NCBI RefSeq assembly: GCF_003862495.1
Contig: NZ_RRCH01000039.1
Span: 1 to 37,232, forward strand
DNA: 37,232 nucleotides
From: Halocatena pleomorpha
Lineage (GTDB): Archaea; Halobacteriota; Halobacteria; Halobacteriales; Haloarculaceae
Reading direction: 5' to 3'
Position numbers and translations under genes: made by a program. How positions within the stretch are numbered: position 1 is the first letter of the stretch; each line of letters starts with the position of its first letter. Shown one piece after another: positions 15,171 to 23,067 of the stretch. The notes beneath the pieces were generated by a model, which was not told the origin of the DNA, did not search any database, and was given only the letters and a program-made list of their open reading frames with translations.

Positions 15171-16975
15171 CGGCACAATCGCCCGACGCGGAGTCAATCG
15201 CCCGAGCAGCGACGACACACGGACTGTTGAACTGCTATTTCAGGGAAACCGGGCGGTTCGACCGTCGAGAGCCGGCGGCGATCGCCCACTCTGACTGTTC
15301 GGTGGTGTTCCACAGCGAGCTGCCGAACATGGGCATGGAGTTAGCGGTGCCCGTCCGACACGATTCACCGACCGGTCGGCACCTGTTCGCGTTGCCGGTG
15401 TACTGTCGCTCCGGGTCAGACGGCTGGACCGAGTTGGACTACGCCACGCTCGCCAGCGTGATCGTTCGGGATCTCGCGCTGTCGCACTCGGATCCTGACA
15501 GCGCGGACGAACTCCTGCTGGGGATCATTCGCAGCTGTCAGAACACGGCGCGGTACGTGGCGGCTCGGGACGATGTTGACCGGCTGTACGGCGACGATCC
15601 GACGTTCCGAGACGCCGAGCAGTCGCTTGTGTTCGGTCACCTCCTTCATCCCACACCGAAACACAGAGAGGGAATTGCCACGCGCGACGAACCGACGTAC
15701 GCGCCCGAGTTGCGCGGACAGTTCCAGCTCCACTACTTCCGCGCCGCGCCCGAACTCGTGCACCATGGCTCGGCGCGAGAGGCGTCGGCCATCGAGTGGG
15801 TAAAAACGGAGCTGCGTGATTCGGGCGTGCCTGACAGTCGCCTTGATGGCGACGACGCGGTGATTCCGGTCCATCCGTGGCAGGCGGCGTATCTGCTTGA
15901 TCAGCCACACGTCGAGGCGGCGATCGAGGCAGGGACGCTCGAACACCTCGGCGCGCTCGGACCGACGTTTTATCCTACGTCATCGGTACGGACCCTCTAC
16001 AGCCCGAGTACGTCGTTCATGGTGAAAGGATCGTTGAACGTGCGGATCACGAACTCGGTTCGGACGAACAAGCAACCTGAGCTACGGCGAGGCGTCGCAG
16101 TATCGGAGCTGCTCGAAACTGATCTCGGGACGCAGCTTCACGAGCGATATCCGGCCTTCGACATCGTTCGGGATCCGGCGTATCTCACGCTCGATCTGGG
16201 GACCGAACCAGAATCCGGGTTCGAAGTCGTGTTGCGAGAGAACCCGTTTTGTGATGGGCACGAAACCGGTGTCACGCCGGTCGTCGCGCTCTGTCAGGAC
16301 CACGTCCACAGCACCCACCTCACTGGCGATGGCGACGGAACTCGCTCCCGGCTCAGCACCATCGTTCACGCGATAGCGGAGCGTGAGGGGCGGGATACGG
16401 CGGCTGTGAGCGAGGAGTGGTTCCGGCGGTATCTGTCGATCTCCGTTCGACCGGTGTTGTGGCTGTATCTCACCTACGGGGTCGGACTCGAAGCTCACCA
16501 GCAAAACAGCGTGCTCGCCATGACGGACGGATATCCGGATCGGTTCTACTACCGCGACAACCAGGGGTATTACTTCGCTGAATCGACCTACGAGACCGTC
16601 GATGCGTTGGTACCGGGTGTCGGTGAGCGCGCCGATACGATCTGTCGTGACGACGTTACAGACGAGCGGATCCGGTACTACGTGATCCTCAACAACGCCT
16701 TCGGACTCATCAACGCCTTCGGTTCCGCTGGACTCATTGCGGAACGCCGGCTGCTTGAGCTGCTTCGAGAGGTGTTGCAGGAACTGCGCCAGTTCGATCG
16801 TGACTCCTCAACGCTGCTCGAAGAGCTGCTCACCGCCGAGACGCTTCCGTGTAAGGCGAACTTACTGACACGGCTTCACGGGATGGATGAACTCGAAGGA
16901 TCGATCGAAAACCAGTCGGTGTACACGGAGATCGACAATCCCCTCGTGACCGAGCTGGAGGTGTCCCAGCAATGA
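15167..16975 (+). CDS. iucA: IucA/IucC-family siderophore synthetase, first copy
   Basis: NRPS-independent siderophore (NIS) synthetase of 602 residues that activates a carboxylate of citrate as an adenylate and condenses it with the acyl-hydroxamate amine. NIS landmarks are PVHPWQAAYLL near residue 234-244 (the HPWQ motif) and PTSSVRTLYSPSTSFMVKGS with the Ser-x-Arg-Thr nucleotide contact near 275. KGSLNVRITNSVRTNK follows. Later come EAHQQNSVLAM, with the conserved His-Gln-Gln-Asn region of the active site, and a C-terminal FhuF-like helical part. It sits at the RhbC position, so it most likely carries out the first condensation with free citrate; the type (A or C) is inferred from order, not proven. 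The ATG overlaps the decarboxylase stop by 4 bases after a GGGGGGTGG ribosome-binding-like run. Confidence 0.93.
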   Translation: MTAQSPDAESIARAATTHGLLNCYFRETGRFDRREPAAIAHSDCSVVFHSELPNMGMELAVPVRHDSPTGRHLFALPVYCRSGSDGWTELDYATLASVIVRDLALSHSDPDSADELLLGIIRSCQNTARYVAARDDVDRLYGDDPTFRDAEQSLVFGHLLHPTPKHREGIATRDEPTYAPELRGQFQLHYFRAAPELVHHGSAREASAIEWVKTELRDSGVPDSRLDGDDAVIPVHPWQAAYLLDQPHVEAAIEAGTLEHLGALGPTFYPTSSVRTLYSPSTSFMVKGSLNVRITNSVRTNKQPELRRGVAVSELLETDLGTQLHERYPAFDIVRDPAYLTLDLGTEPESGFEVVLRENPFCDGHETGVTPVVALCQDHVHSTHLTGDGDGTRSRLSTIVHAIAEREGRDTAAVSEEWFRRYLSISVRPVLWLYLTYGVGLEAHQQNSVLAMTDGYPDRFYYRDNQGYYFAESTYETVDALVPGVGERADTICRDDVTDERIRYYVILNNAFGLINAFGSAGLIAERRLLELLREVLQELRQFDRDSSTLLEELLTAETLPCKANLLTRLHGMDELEGSIENQSVYTEIDNPLVTELEVSQQ

Positions 16976-17577
16976 GCACCGGCATCAACACGGCTGCCTA
17001 CGACTACCGAACGTACGATCCGACACTGGAACGGACGATCGCGTTCCGGAAGGCGACGATGGACCGTGATTTAGAGCGGCTTCACGCGTGGTTCAATGCC
17101 GAGCACGTGCTGCCGTACTGGCAGCTGAACGATCCCCTCCCGGCGGTTCGGGCGGCTGTCGCAGAGAAACTCGACGACGCGCATCTAACGCCGTACATCG
17201 GCTATCTCGACCACGTACCGATGAGCTACTGGGAGTGTTACTGGGCAGGAAGCGACGAACTGGCCGACTACTGTGAGACCGAACCGGCCGATCAGGGGAT
17301 TCATCTGCTCATCGGGCCTGAAGAGTATCTCGGACGCGGATACGCGATCCCGTTGGTGCGAGCAGTCACGGAACTGCAGTTTTCCCACCCCGAAACCGAC
17401 CGCATCCTCACAGAACCCGATATCAGAAACGACGCCGTTATCCACGTGTTCGAACGGTGTGGGTTCGAGCCACGACGGGAGATCGAACTCCCTGAAAAAG
17501 ACGCCCTGTTGATGGTGTGTGAGCGCGATCGGTTTCAGGCGCTCCACAGCGACCGAGAGGTGCCCACCGATGACTGA
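16972..17577 (+). CDS. iucB: N-hydroxy-diamine acetyltransferase (siderophore)
   Basis: GNAT-fold acetyltransferase of 201 residues at the RhbD position. It transfers an acetyl group from acetyl-CoA to the N-hydroxylated diaminopropane, forming the hydroxamate that binds iron. It belongs to the AlcB/IucB-type siderophore acetyltransferases: the segment LHAWFNAEHVLPYWQLNDP near residues 35-55 and SYWECYWAGSDELADYC near 85-100 are typical. The acetyl-CoA loop is HLLIGPEEYLGRGYAIPLVRA, and EPDIRNDAVIHVFERCGFEP marks the GNAT C-terminus. It overlaps the IucA stop by 4 bases and the next gene by 8 bases. Acyl chain choice cannot be read from sequence; acetyl is assumed from the family. Confidence 0.92.
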   Translation: MSTGINTAAYDYRTYDPTLERTIAFRKATMDRDLERLHAWFNAEHVLPYWQLNDPLPAVRAAVAEKLDDAHLTPYIGYLDHVPMSYWECYWAGSDELADYCETEPADQGIHLLIGPEEYLGRGYAIPLVRAVTELQFSHPETDRILTEPDIRNDAVIHVFERCGFEPRREIELPEKDALLMVCERDRFQALHSDREVPTDD

Positions 17578-18970
17578 GGTGTATGATGTCGTCGGGATCG
17601 GTCTCGGGCCGTTCAATCTCGGATTAGCGGCCCTGCTCGACGACACCGAGGCGACGGGGCTGTTTCTCGAACAGCGCTCGGAATTCGTCTGGCACGAGGG
17701 CATGCTCATCGAGGGGACGACGCTCGAAGTGCCGTTTCTGGCGGATCTCGTCACGCTTGCCGATCCAACCAACCCCTACAGCTACCTCAACTATCTGCGC
17801 GAAACGGGACGGATCTACGAATTTTATTTCTATGAGACGTTCCAGATCCCTCGGCGGGAGTACGACGACTACCTCCGGTGGGTGTCCGAACGGCTCAACA
17901 GCTGTGTGTTCGACCGTCGGGTCGATTCCGTCCGCTGGGACGAACACACAGAACGGTTCGTCCTCACGGCCGTCGACCCAGAGACCGGTGACACCCACGA
18001 ATACCACGCCGAGAACGTCGCGCTCGGGATCGGGAGTCAGCCCCACGTTCCGGATGAACTGGGTGATCACCCCGCTCAGGACGTGTTCCACACCGCCTCG
18101 TATCTCCATCGCAGAGAGCGGTGTCTCGACGCCGATTCGATCACGGTCGTCGGATCTGGCCAGAGCGCCGCGGAAGTCTTTCTCGATCTCCTTGACCACC
18201 AACCCGACGGCGGCTACCGCCTCGATTGGCTGACGCGCTCGGATGGCTTTTTCCCGATGGAGTATTCGAAACTCGGACTCCAGCATTTCACCCCAGAGTA
18301 CACTCAATACGTGTACGACCTTCCACAGGAAACCAAAGACGAACTTATTCCGGACCAAGACCTGCTGTACAAAGGAATCGACGTGACTACGAGCGCGGAG
18401 ATTTACGACCTGCTCTACCGGCGTTCGATCGGGAACCGTGACCCGAACGTCGGTCTCTTTGCGATGACCGCGGTGTCCGGGATCGAATCAACGGACGAAG
18501 GCTATCGGTTGGCGTGTGAGCAAACCCAGACCGAACAGGCGTTTTCCCACGAGAGCGACGTGGTGGTCCTCGGAACTGGCTACGAGCGTCCCGTTCCGGA
18601 CTGTCTCGATCCGCTGTCCGAACGGATCACGGTCGACGATCACGGCCGATTCGAGATCACCGAGGATTATCGGCTCGAACTCCCCGACATCGGTGGTCAG
18701 GTGTTCGTTCAGAACGCCGAATTACACACCCACGGCGTCGGAACGCCGGATCTCGGTCTTGGCTGCTACCGGAACACACGCATCGTGAACCAACTCCTCG
18801 GCCGTGAGCGGTACCCGTTGGATACCGACACCGTTTACCAGGATTTCGCTCTCGATCAGTTCATCGAGCACGCCCCCGGCGCTACGGTGCCAAACGAATC
18901 GACTGACGACCAGCAGTCCGACCCGTCCACACGGCCGGCGTCGGAGACACACACCGACTACCAACAATGA
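17570..18970 (+). CDS. iucD: Diamine N-monooxygenase (siderophore)
   Basis: FAD- and NADPH-dependent N-hydroxylating monooxygenase of 466 residues (RhbE role), adding a hydroxyl to the terminal amine of 1,3-diaminopropane. The N-terminal FAD motif is VVGIGLGPFNLGLAALLDD. LADPTNPYSYLNYLRETGRIYEFY matches the substrate region of lysine/ornithine N-monooxygenases. The NADPH motif VVGSGQSAAEVFLDLL is near residue 192, and LGTGYERPVP near 334 is the family ATGY element. The true start is the ATG at 17570 (MTEVYDVVGIG), which overlaps the acetyltransferase stop by 8 bases; an upstream in-frame extension lies inside that gene and is ignored. An Asp/Ser/Thr-rich tail of about 30 residues ends the protein. 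Confidence 0.93.
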   Translation: MTEVYDVVGIGLGPFNLGLAALLDDTEATGLFLEQRSEFVWHEGMLIEGTTLEVPFLADLVTLADPTNPYSYLNYLRETGRIYEFYFYETFQIPRREYDDYLRWVSERLNSCVFDRRVDSVRWDEHTERFVLTAVDPETGDTHEYHAENVALGIGSQPHVPDELGDHPAQDVFHTASYLHRRERCLDADSITVVGSGQSAAEVFLDLLDHQPDGGYRLDWLTRSDGFFPMEYSKLGLQHFTPEYTQYVYDLPQETKDELIPDQDLLYKGIDVTTSAEIYDLLYRRSIGNRDPNVGLFAMTAVSGIESTDEGYRLACEQTQTEQAFSHESDVVVLGTGYERPVPDCLDPLSERITVDDHGRFEITEDYRLELPDIGGQVFVQNAELHTHGVGTPDLGLGCYRNTRIVNQLLGRERYPLDTDTVYQDFALDQFIEHAPGATVPNESTDDQQSDPSTRPASETHTDYQQ

Positions 18971-20811
18971 CGCTTGGATATCAGAACTCCCAGACGGAGG
19001 AATCGATAGCCGACACCATCCCGCTCGAAACGGCGTTGACGCCTGATGTGTGGGAAACCGTCAGCCGCCGGTTGCTGAGCAAGATGCTCTCGATGTTCAT
19101 GTACGAGGAGATCATCACGCCCGTTCCGGAGGACGACACCGAGACCGGTGATCGAATCCGGTATCGGTTGCCGATGGACACCGACAGCAACTATCGGTTC
19201 GAAGCGACCGAGCGGTTGCTGGACAGCTATCACGTGCACGAAGCGACGATCGAGCGTCAGACGGATGGAGCGTGGCAACCGGCAACCGATCCGATCCGGT
19301 TTCTGCGGGATCTCCAGCCGACGATTGGTATCGATCCGCTCACGGCCGGCAACCTCATCCGCGAGTACAACAACACGTTGCTCGCGGACGCTCACATCGA
19401 AGCCCGGAGCCGAACGCGCGAAACGACCGATCTCACCGAACTCGACTACGCCCAACTGGAGGGTGAAATGGAGGGCCATCCGTGGATCACGTACAATAAG
19501 GGCCGGCTCGGGTGGGGGTACACCGACTACCGATCGTACGCACCCGAACAACAGCGACCAATCACGCTATCGTGGGTGGCTGTGTCCCGCGAGAACGCGA
19601 CGTTCTCCGCCGTAAACGGCGTCTCACACGACTCGCTCGTGCAGAGTGAGCTTGGCGATCACTACCACCAGTTCTGTAGCCAACTCCGGTCGGACGGTCT
19701 CGATCCTGATTCGTACTACTTCCTGCCGATCCACGACTGGCAGTGGGACAACTCGATCGTGCAGTTGTTCCCTCGGGATATCGCCACCGACGACATCGTT
19801 CCGCTCGGGGATGGCCCGGATCGGTATCTGCCCCAACAGTCCGTCCGGACGTTCGTGAACATCGATTCGGTGGATCGCCACCACGTGAAACTCCCGATGC
19901 GGATGCTCAACACGCTCGTGTGGCGCGGGCTGCCGGGCAGCCGAACGGAGCTAGCACCGACGATCACGGAGTACATCAAAGGGATCTATGAGACCGACGA
20001 GTTCCTCTCTTCGGAGTGTGACCTCATCTTGCCGGGGGAGATCGCCGGAATCAACTACGATCACGAGGATTTCACCGCCATCGATGGCGTCCCATATCAG
20101 TACACGGAACTACTGGGGACGATCTGGCGCGAGAGCATCTACACGTTCGTCGATGAGGACGAACAGCCGATCACGTTGGCGGCGTTGGCTCACGTCGAGA
20201 ACGGGACGCCGTATCTCTCACAGCTTGTCGAGCGTTCGGGGCTTACGCTGGATGAGTGGCTCGAACAGCTTTTCGATGTGGTGTTGCCGCCGCTGTTGCA
20301 TTTCCTCTATCGGTACGGCACCGTCTTCTCTCCCCACGGTCAGAACACGATTCTCATACTGGAGGACGGCATTCCAACCCGGCTCGCGGTCAAGGATTTC
20401 GTGGATGACGTGAACGTCAGCGACCAGCCACTGCCGGAACTGGAAGCGCTGCCCGACGAACTGCGCAGCGTGCTCCGGACCGAACCACCAGAAGGGCTGT
20501 GTCAGTTCATCTTCAGCGGGCTGTTCGTCGGCGTGCTCCGGTACGTCGCTGATATTCTCGAAACCCACCACGGTTACGACGAACGACGCCTATGGACCCA
20601 CGCACGCGAAACGATCCTCCGGTACCAAGACCGGTTCCCGGAGCTTCAAGACCGCTTCGAGCTGTTCGATCTGCTCCGACCGGAGTTCACGAAACTCTGT
20701 CTCAACCGCAACCGGCTGTTGGAGTATGGCTACGGCGACGCACCCGGCCGACCGCACGCCGCCGAACACGGCACCGTCCGCAACGCGCTCGACGTGGTCG
20801 GAGAGGACTGA
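18967..20811 (+). CDS. iucC: IucA/IucC-family siderophore synthetase, second copy
   Basis: The second NIS synthetase of the operon, 614 residues, at the RhbF position, expected to join the second hydroxamate arm to the citryl monoamide and finish the siderophore. The family motifs are FLPIHDWQWDNSIVQLF near residue 255 (His-x-Trp-Gln), LPQQSVRTFVNIDSVDRHHV with Ser-x-Arg-Thr, LPMRMLNTLVWRGLPGSR, and FSPHGQNTILIL (catalytic-site Gln-Asn). It diverges clearly from the first copy, as expected if the two act on different acceptors. Its ATG overlaps the monooxygenase stop by 4 bases. No further gene follows in tight order: a gap of about 110 bases containing a short T-rich stretch (GATTTTCTGTCTTG) separates it from the HEPN/MNT pair. 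Confidence 0.93.
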   Translation: MTLGYQNSQTEESIADTIPLETALTPDVWETVSRRLLSKMLSMFMYEEIITPVPEDDTETGDRIRYRLPMDTDSNYRFEATERLLDSYHVHEATIERQTDGAWQPATDPIRFLRDLQPTIGIDPLTAGNLIREYNNTLLADAHIEARSRTRETTDLTELDYAQLEGEMEGHPWITYNKGRLGWGYTDYRSYAPEQQRPITLSWVAVSRENATFSAVNGVSHDSLVQSELGDHYHQFCSQLRSDGLDPDSYYFLPIHDWQWDNSIVQLFPRDIATDDIVPLGDGPDRYLPQQSVRTFVNIDSVDRHHVKLPMRMLNTLVWRGLPGSRTELAPTITEYIKGIYETDEFLSSECDLILPGEIAGINYDHEDFTAIDGVPYQYTELLGTIWRESIYTFVDEDEQPITLAALAHVENGTPYLSQLVERSGLTLDEWLEQLFDVVLPPLLHFLYRYGTVFSPHGQNTILILEDGIPTRLAVKDFVDDVNVSDQPLPELEALPDELRSVLRTEPPEGLCQFIFSGLFVGVLRYVADILETHHGYDERRLWTHARETILRYQDRFPELQDRFELFDLLRPEFTKLCLNRNRLLEYGYGDAPGRPHAAEHGTVRNALDVVGED

Positions 20812-20919
20812 GCCGATTGCTGAGCGTGCTGATCGAACGGTGATGATCGCTTCGACCTGATTTTCTGTCTTGTTACGGTCTCATACGAGCGCAATGGCTA
20901 ATTGGGGCGCGTGCGTAGG

Positions 20920-21480
20920 ATGCGTATGCCCAAGAGCCGTGGTCCCGATGGTACGTATGTTGAAAACACCACCACTGGTGACGTATTACAGGTGCTCAAA
21001 ACTGCACACGAACCACTGACGGCGACAGAGATAGCAGAGAGACTCGATATCTCGAATCGAACTGCCCTCGATAAGTTAAACGAATTGAACGAGAGCGACC
21101 CAACAGTCATCCGTAAACAGGTCGGTGCGCGCGCCGTCATCTGGTTCATTCGACACGGCGCGATCCACGAGCAGGCGTTCGAGTCGTTTGCTGACCGCCT
21201 CACAGAAGAGTGCAATGACGCCGTTGAACGGGTCATCCTCTATGGAAGTGTCGCACGCGGTGAGGCACGCGAGGACTCGGATGTGGATGTGCTGGTCGTC
21301 ATCGAGAACGAGTCGGTACGCGAGCGTGTCCGCGACCGTGCCTCAAGCATCGGGTTCGATGTCATGATCGAGTATGATGTGGTGATTTCGAAACAGATAA
21401 TGACAGAAGACGAGTACGACGCCCAGAAGGATAGCTCCTATCTCACCGCAATGCGTCAGGATGGACGTGTGTATGCCTGA
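20920..21480 (+). CDS. MNT-type nucleotidyltransferase with N-terminal winged helix (antitoxin)
   Basis: About 186 residues. Residues 1 to about 75 look like a winged helix-turn-helix DNA-binding region (GDVLQVLKTAHEPLTATEIAERL, with RTALDKLNELNESDP following). The rest is a minimal nucleotidyltransferase with the signature Gly-Ser-x10-Asp-x-Asp in ILYGSVARGEAREDSDVDVL. In MntA/HepT systems the MNT partner acts as antitoxin by adding AMP groups to the HEPN toxin. The fused DNA-binding domain suggests that it also autoregulates the operon. The start is uncertain: ATG at 20920 or 20926 are both possible. The 3' end overlaps the HEPN gene start by 8 bases, so the two are co-translated. It follows the siderophore operon on the same strand but appears to be an independent accessory module. 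Confidence 0.88.
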   Translation: MRMPKSRGPDGTYVENTTTGDVLQVLKTAHEPLTATEIAERLDISNRTALDKLNELNESDPTVIRKQVGARAVIWFIRHGAIHEQAFESFADRLTEECNDAVERVILYGSVARGEAREDSDVDVLVVIENESVRERVRDRASSIGFDVMIEYDVVISKQIMTEDEYDAQKDSSYLTAMRQDGRVYA

Positions 21481-21877
21481 TTCGCCGTCACCGCCCGATC
21501 CAGTGATCGAATTGGAGTTGGCATACGACGCCCTCAACGAAGCTGATGTGTTGCGAAAGCAGGGCGGAGATCGAGGAGCGATCAGCCGTCTCTACTACGC
21601 CTGTTTCCACGCGGCACAAGCCGTCTTGTACGATCGTGGCTTCGACCCGCAAACACACGGGACTGCGATCCGGTGGTTCGGCCAGGAAGTTGTGGTTCCT
21701 GGCGATGCGAGTGAGGCTGCTGGTTCGTTTTTCAACGAAATGTACGATCTCCGGACAGAGGCAGATTACAAACCACCCCCCACGGCGAATGTCGAAGCAC
21801 TCTACGTCCGCACAGAGGTGTTCATCGACGACATGGCCGCGTTGCTCGGTGCTGATGCGGACACTGGTGAAGAATGA
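21473..21877 (+). CDS. HEPN-domain protein (toxin partner)
   Basis: A 134-residue helical HEPN-domain protein (PF05168 type), the likely RNase toxin of the pair. The core ELELAYDALNEADVLRK leads into ISRLYYACFHAAQAVLYDRG. Here the Arg-x6-His spacing fits the HEPN RX4-6H pattern, though I cannot prove it is the catalytic pair. TGTAIRW-like and FFNEMYDLRTEADYKPP segments follow, as is usual for this family. The ATG at 21473 lies inside the 3' end of the MNT gene; an upstream ATG at 21461 is also in frame. The intact pair and overlap suggest an active toxin-antitoxin module. Other HEPN/MNT pairs act in phage defence, but that role is inferred here. Confidence 0.87.
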   Translation: MPDSPSPPDPVIELELAYDALNEADVLRKQGGDRGAISRLYYACFHAAQAVLYDRGFDPQTHGTAIRWFGQEVVVPGDASEAAGSFFNEMYDLRTEADYKPPPTANVEALYVRTEVFIDDMAALLGADADTGEE

Positions 21878-21978
21878 CAATTCAATCGTCTTCGGTGAAC
21901 TGTGTGATATGACAATAGAGGTCAGAGTCATCGATTGCTGCACCGGAAATTATCAACATAAAGAAAATTTTTTCATAC

Positions 21979-22352
21979 ATGGTACACCCCAACCGGACCG
22001 ATCCCGAAACGTACTACGACGAGTACGGTGAACAGGAGTGGGAGCGCCTCGACCGGGACTTTTTCCACCGGCTGGAGTGGGAGCGCCTCGACCGGGACTT
22101 TTTCCACCGGCTGGAGTGGGAGGGCACCGTCGACCAACTCGACACCCATCTCCCGCCCAGCGATCCCCACCACTCGCCGCACGTCCTCGATGTTGGTGGG
22201 GGCGCTGGCCGGTACAGCATCTGGCTCGCCCGGAGAGGATACACGGTCACCCTCGTGGATCTGAGCGAGACCTAGCGCCAACTTGCACGCGAGAAGATCG
22301 AGATCGGCACCCGCTATCGCTTCGTTGAAGACGGTTCGGAGCAATCATTCCC
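21979..22352 (+). pseudogene. Broken SAM-dependent methyltransferase gene
   Basis: A plus-strand frame starts at the ATG at 21979 and encodes the N-terminus of a class I methyltransferase: FFHRLEWEGTVDQLD, then the SAM-binding motif HVLDVGGGAGRYSIWLARRG and LVDLSET. An in-frame TAG at 22273-22275 interrupts it. After the stop the same frame continues with family-like sequence (RQLAREK, then RYRFVEDGSEQSF), but the middle of the protein is missing and the frame becomes unrelated after about 22350. It also carries a 39-base tandem duplication, listed separately. The gene is therefore nonsense-mutated and internally deleted. An A/T-rich stretch (AAAGAAAATTTTTTC) lies just upstream. A normal copy would be about 240-260 residues. 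Confidence 0.8.
22036..22122 (+). repeat. 39-bp tandem duplication inside the broken methyltransferase
   Basis: Two perfect 39-base copies (22036-22074 and 22075-22113), each encoding EWERLDRDFFHRL, are followed by a 9-base partial third copy. The duplication keeps the frame. Identical copies suggest a recent event. Confidence 0.95.
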
Positions 22353-22439
22353 CTCACCCCAGAGGAATTCGTCCGCCGTTCACGGTCCACAACGGATATC
22401 GTCCATACAGCCGCTGAAAATGGTGTTATAGCCGAGTAA
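22329..22439 (+). pseudogene. Possible C-terminal remnant of an MNT nucleotidyltransferase
   Basis: In a frame different from the broken methyltransferase, about 36 codons are open up to a TAA at 22437-22439. The peptide ends IPLTPEEFVRRSRSTTDIVH, then TAAENGVIAE. This resembles the C-terminal end of MNT proteins, compare MTEDEYDAQKDSSYLTAMRQ at the end of the intact MNT protein 1 kb upstream. It may be what remains of a second, deleted module fused to the methyltransferase debris. The similarity is short and judged by eye. Confidence 0.35.
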
Positions 22440-22452
22440 GGTCGGTTCGTTC

Positions 22453-23064
22453 TCACCACTCAACTCGGTAGGCTTCGGCGTCGATCGTCCGGCGCTGGTC
22501 GGTGTGAAAGTCGAACTGGCGTGGCAGTTCCAGATCGACGGCGAAGGCGTGGGTGACCGTTCCGCCGTGGTCGTCTGCGAACGCCTCGACGAACGAGCGG
22601 CTGCCCGCGTTGTGAAGCGAATAGGAGACCGCCGCGATGTCAGCCGTCGTTTCGAGGAATGCCCGGTCTGCGTGTTCGTTCCCGCGCTGTGCGCCAAAGG
22701 GTGGATTCATCACCACGGTCGCGTGCTCGACGGTGAGGGGGAGGGTTGTCGCGTCCGCACACACCCATTCGGGGTGCGTCGATGGGGTCACGCGTCGTGT
22801 GTTCTCGCGGGCACGTGTGAGCGCGCACCGATCGCGGTCGATCCCAATCACTCGGGGCGCGCCACACAGCGCTGCGCCGAGTGCGAGCATCCCCGTTCCG
22901 GTGCCGAGATCCACGATGGTCCGGTCGAGATCACCCTGCACGCCGGCGAGATGGATAAGGTGGGCTGCGATGTCGGCCGGTGTCGGGTACTGTTCGAGTT
23001 GGACGGACGGCTCCGTGAAGTCAGCGACCACCGATAACGCGCGTTCAAGCGCCCCCCGGCGCAT
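22453..23064 (-). CDS. METTL5-like adenine-N6 RNA/DNA methylase
   Basis: A 203-residue class I SAM methyltransferase of the METTL5 type. VQLEQYPTPADIAAHLIH (residues about 21-38) matches the family LEQY-T motif. TIVDLGTGTGMLALGAAL is the SAM-binding loop (49-66), GIDRD the acidic end of strand 2, and MNPPFGAQ (119-126) the catalytic Asn-Pro-Pro-Phe motif of N6-adenine methylases. Eukaryotic METTL5 modifies an adenosine of 18S rRNA, and the archaeal homologs probably target 16S rRNA, though that is inferred here. Its start is 3 bases after the dph2 stop, so the two are very likely one transcript. No accessory TRMT112-like partner is visible. Confidence 0.87.
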   Translation of the reverse strand: MRRGALERALSVVADFTEPSVQLEQYPTPADIAAHLIHLAGVQGDLDRTIVDLGTGTGMLALGAALCGAPRVIGIDRDRCALTRARENTRRVTPSTHPEWVCADATTLPLTVEHATVVMNPPFGAQRGNEHADRAFLETTADIAAVSYSLHNAGSRSFVEAFADDHGGTVTHAFAVDLELPRQFDFHTDQRRTIDAEAYRVEW

Positions 23065-23067
23065 GGA

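Noticed and set aside
22036-22122. Reading the short direct repeat as a CRISPR array
   Set aside because: Only two copies with no spacer, inside coding sequence; it is a tandem duplication.
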